A stretch of DNA of 7,502 bases from an uncultured delta proteobacterium (GTDB lineage: Bacteria > Myxococcota_A > Bradymonadia > REDH01), in assembly GCA_903873545.1 (NCBI GenBank), contig CAIQPA010000539.1, positions 1 to 7,502 on the forward strand, in the 5' to 3' direction. The notes below the pieces were generated by a model. The model saw only the letters and a program-made list of their open reading frames with translations, searched no databases and was not told the DNA's origin. Shown here one piece after another: positions 5,991 through 7,502 of the stretch. The first letter of the stretch is position 1, and every line of letters begins with the position of its first letter. The position numbers and the translations under genes were made by a program.

Positions 5991-6884
5991 CTACTTCTTG
6001 CGATGCAGCTGCTCCGCCAGCTCCGCCTCGCTCACCAGACCGCGCGCCAACAGCGCACGAACCAGCGCCCGCAGCAGCTCCTCCGAACCCGCCTGCCGAA
6101 CCGCCCGCGCCGCGACCTCTGCCCGGCTCACCGCCGCGTTGTCGCCAAGGCTCAGCAGGAAGGGCGACGACACCTGCCCCGCCGGCAGGCTCTCAGAAGA
6201 AAAGGGATCGGAGGCCGGCGCGGGCCGCTCCGGGAGCGCCGTCGTCTCCAACTCAATGTTCCCCTCGTCCAGAACCACATCGATGGGACCCTGCCGCATC
6301 GGCTGGCCCGCGCCCCGATGCGCCCGCTCGGCATCGCCCCGAGACATCAGCCCCGACCCTAGCGCCGGCGAGGCCTGCATCGGCGGCCCTGCCACGCCTG
6401 CTCCCTCGGCAAAACGAAAGGGCGCCACCTCCACCTTCGGAGCGGCCACAACGGCGCCTCCGCGAAGACGACGAAAGACCTCCGTCAGGTCGAGTGGCCC
6501 CACCAGAATCGTCGTAACAGCGCCACTCCAGAGCTCACTGGCGATGCGGAGTGCCTCACTGTTCGTAGGGTCCTCCATCGCCACAAAGAGCCGCCCCTCT
6601 TCGAGCGAGATCGGCACAAACCGGTACTGCTCCATCATCGACTGCGGGTAGAGTTTCAGCAGCTCCGCCGGGGCCGAAAAGCCCTTCAGCGAGACCGCCT
6701 TCACGCCCAGCAGCTTGGCCGCAATCCGAACCGCCGTCTCCTCCTCCACCGCCCGAGACTCCACCGCCGCCCGATAGACCGAGGTCTGCCGTGACAACGC
6801 CAGCACGCCAAGCTGGCGCACCTGAACCTCTGTGAGCAGCGAACGCTCCAGCAGCACCGCTCCGAATCTCTGGTCGTCGATCAT
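5991..6884 (-). CDS. Stand-alone MshEN/T2SSE_N-type domain protein (no ATPase)
   Basis: A 297-residue protein. Residues about 1-145 match the N-terminal domain of type II secretion/type IV pilus ATPases (GspE/PilB/MshE): RFGAVLLERSLLTEVQV (6-22) fits the start of the MshEN nucleotide-binding motif, and LLGVKAVSL, then YRFVPISLEEGRLFVAMEDP (20 residues) and DLTEVFRRL follow the second half of the family pattern. The conserved motif Gly is Ser15, and a second copy expected 29 residues on is poorly kept, so c-di-GMP binding is doubtful. No Walker A or B is present; residues about 150-250 are a Pro/Ala/Gly-rich linker. The C-terminus is helical and ends LLARGLVSEAELAEQL (278-293). No signal peptide or membrane segment is seen. 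The ATG starts one base after the stop of the DUF4292-like gene, so the two are almost surely one operon. It is likely an adaptor or regulator, with the partner unknown. Confidence 0.8.
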   Translation of the reverse strand: MIDDQRFGAVLLERSLLTEVQVRQLGVLALSRQTSVYRAAVESRAVEEETAVRIAAKLLGVKAVSLKGFSAPAELLKLYPQSMMEQYRFVPISLEEGRLFVAMEDPTNSEALRIASELWSGAVTTILVGPLDLTEVFRRLRGGAVVAAPKVEVAPFRFAEGAGVAGPPMQASPALGSGLMSRGDAERAHRGAGQPMRQGPIDVVLDEGNIELETTALPERPAPASDPFSSESLPAGQVSSPFLLSLGDNAAVSRAEVAARAVRQAGSEELLRALVRALLARGLVSEAELAEQLHRKK

Positions 6885-6885
6885 C

Positions 6886-7502
6886 TCACCGTCCCATTAC
6901 GCCCAGCGGCTCCGCCTCGATCCCGCGCGGCACAGGGAGCTCGAACAGCACCGCGTCAAGCTCCACACCCAGCTGCGCGCTGCCAACCTCCACCAGCACC
7001 TGCGTCTTCTCCTGCGGCAGCTCCACCTCGAGCCGCCGCGACAGCGTCACCTGCTGCGCCCCGTCCGACACCTCGAACGGCGCAGCGGTCGTCACCCGAA
7101 GCACCACCCGCCCTGCGCCATCCGTCACCCGCAGCGCCAGCAGCGAGCCGCTCCCATGCCGAAGCCAGAGCTCCTGCAGCGAACCATCGGCCGCCCTCCG
7201 AGACAACTGGTAGCCGCCGAGCCGCTCGTCCCACGCCATCGTCCAGCCATCGGCCTCCGCCAGCGCCGGAGCACCGCCCATCAGCAGCCGCACAAGGTCG
7301 GGCGCCGTGAGCGGAATCCGGGTCAGCGCCGCGATGTTGGAGGCCGTCGCAGCCCCGGTCAGAAACCGGCCCGCCTGCAGGTCATAGAGCGACAGCCGGC
7401 CGCCGTCGCAGGCGACCACAGACAGCGTCGTATCGAGCGGAGAGAGGGTCTCAAAACGGAACCGATCCGGCATCTGCGCCACGACAACCTGACGCGCCTT
7501 TA
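6886..7502 (-). CDS. LolA/DUF4292-like lipoprotein (N-terminus beyond the window)
   Basis: The frame is open to the right edge; 204 residues are visible. A GTG at 7482 or ATG at 7473 might be picked as starts, but the preceding residues KARQVV continue naturally into VAQMPDRFRFETLSPL, the middle of a known pattern, so the gene is treated as cut. The string PDRFRFETLSP, then VVACDGGRLSLYDLQAGRFL, then NIAALTRIPLTAPDLVRLLM follows the DUF4292/LolA-LolB-like fold: strands that typically read 'represent outer-layer sequence, look at state, then a short helix', ending in strands such as LELP. Such proteins are periplasmic or outer-membrane lipoproteins that bind lipid or acyl chains in a half-barrel. 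The signal peptide and lipobox would lie outside the window. It precedes the MshEN-type gene by one base. The family assignment rests on pattern memory and is moderately sure. Confidence 0.68.
   Translation of the reverse strand, partial: KARQVVVAQMPDRFRFETLSPLDTTLSVVACDGGRLSLYDLQAGRFLTGAATASNIAALTRIPLTAPDLVRLLMGGAPALAEADGWTMAWDERLGGYQLSRRAADGSLQELWLRHGSGSLLALRVTDGAGRVVLRVTTAAPFEVSDGAQQVTLSRRLEVELPQEKTQVLVEVGSAQLGVELDAVLFELPVPRGIEAEPLGVMGR

Noticed and set aside
5143..6651. Long open frame on the + strand, about 502 codons, across the lipoprotein and MshEN-type genes.
   Set aside because: The product is Arg/Ser/Pro/Ala-rich without recognisable folds, while the - strand frames here give a lipobox protein and a clear T2SSE_N-type domain.

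Overview
The window is GC-rich and gene-dense. It suggests a Myxococcota-type (deltaproteobacterial) genome, possibly near Bradymonadia. The grounds are a Ser/Thr kinase with the HRDVSPSN catalytic loop and a DUF4388-type tail, a MYXO-CTERM-like C-terminal tail, and a DUF4292/LolA-like lipoprotein beside a stand-alone MshEN-type protein. No RNA gene, mobile element or CRISPR array is visible. This taxonomic placement is an inference from protein character only.

Layout: six protein genes sit in two convergent blocks. The + strand block (1-5237) holds (i) the C-terminal part of a secreted, Cys-rich, propeller-like protein ending in a Cys / Leu-run / Arg-run sorting tail; (ii) an Omp85-superfamily outer-membrane barrel with one POTRA-like domain, whose ATG overlaps the previous stop (ATGA); and (iii), after a 72-nt pyrimidine-rich gap, a 734-residue soluble kinase with kinase, GYF_2-like, DUF4388 and tandem MshEN-like modules. 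The - strand block is read from 7502 down to 5242. It holds (iv) a LolA/DUF4292-like protein cut by the right edge, (v) a protein with a GspE/PilB N-terminal (MshEN) domain but no ATPase, separated from (iv) by one base, and (vi) a small lipoprotein behind a short gap with a possible promoter and a perfect inverted repeat. The kinase and lipoprotein stop codons are four bases apart.

How the genes may work together: genes i and ii are probably translationally coupled and both act at the cell envelope. Genes iv and vi are envelope lipoproteins or lipoprotein-like. The kinase and gene v both carry MshEN-type modules, a fold that binds cyclic di-GMP in other proteins, although key motif positions are altered in both. 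The whole locus can be read as envelope biogenesis or surface display with regulatory proteins, but a joint pathway is not proven by the sequence.

The most striking non-gene signal is strand-dependent codon choice. Genes on the + strand use CTC, GTC, GCC and CGC, while genes on the - strand use CTG, GTG, GCG and CGG. The + strand is therefore C-rich throughout, consistent with strong replication-strand asymmetry.
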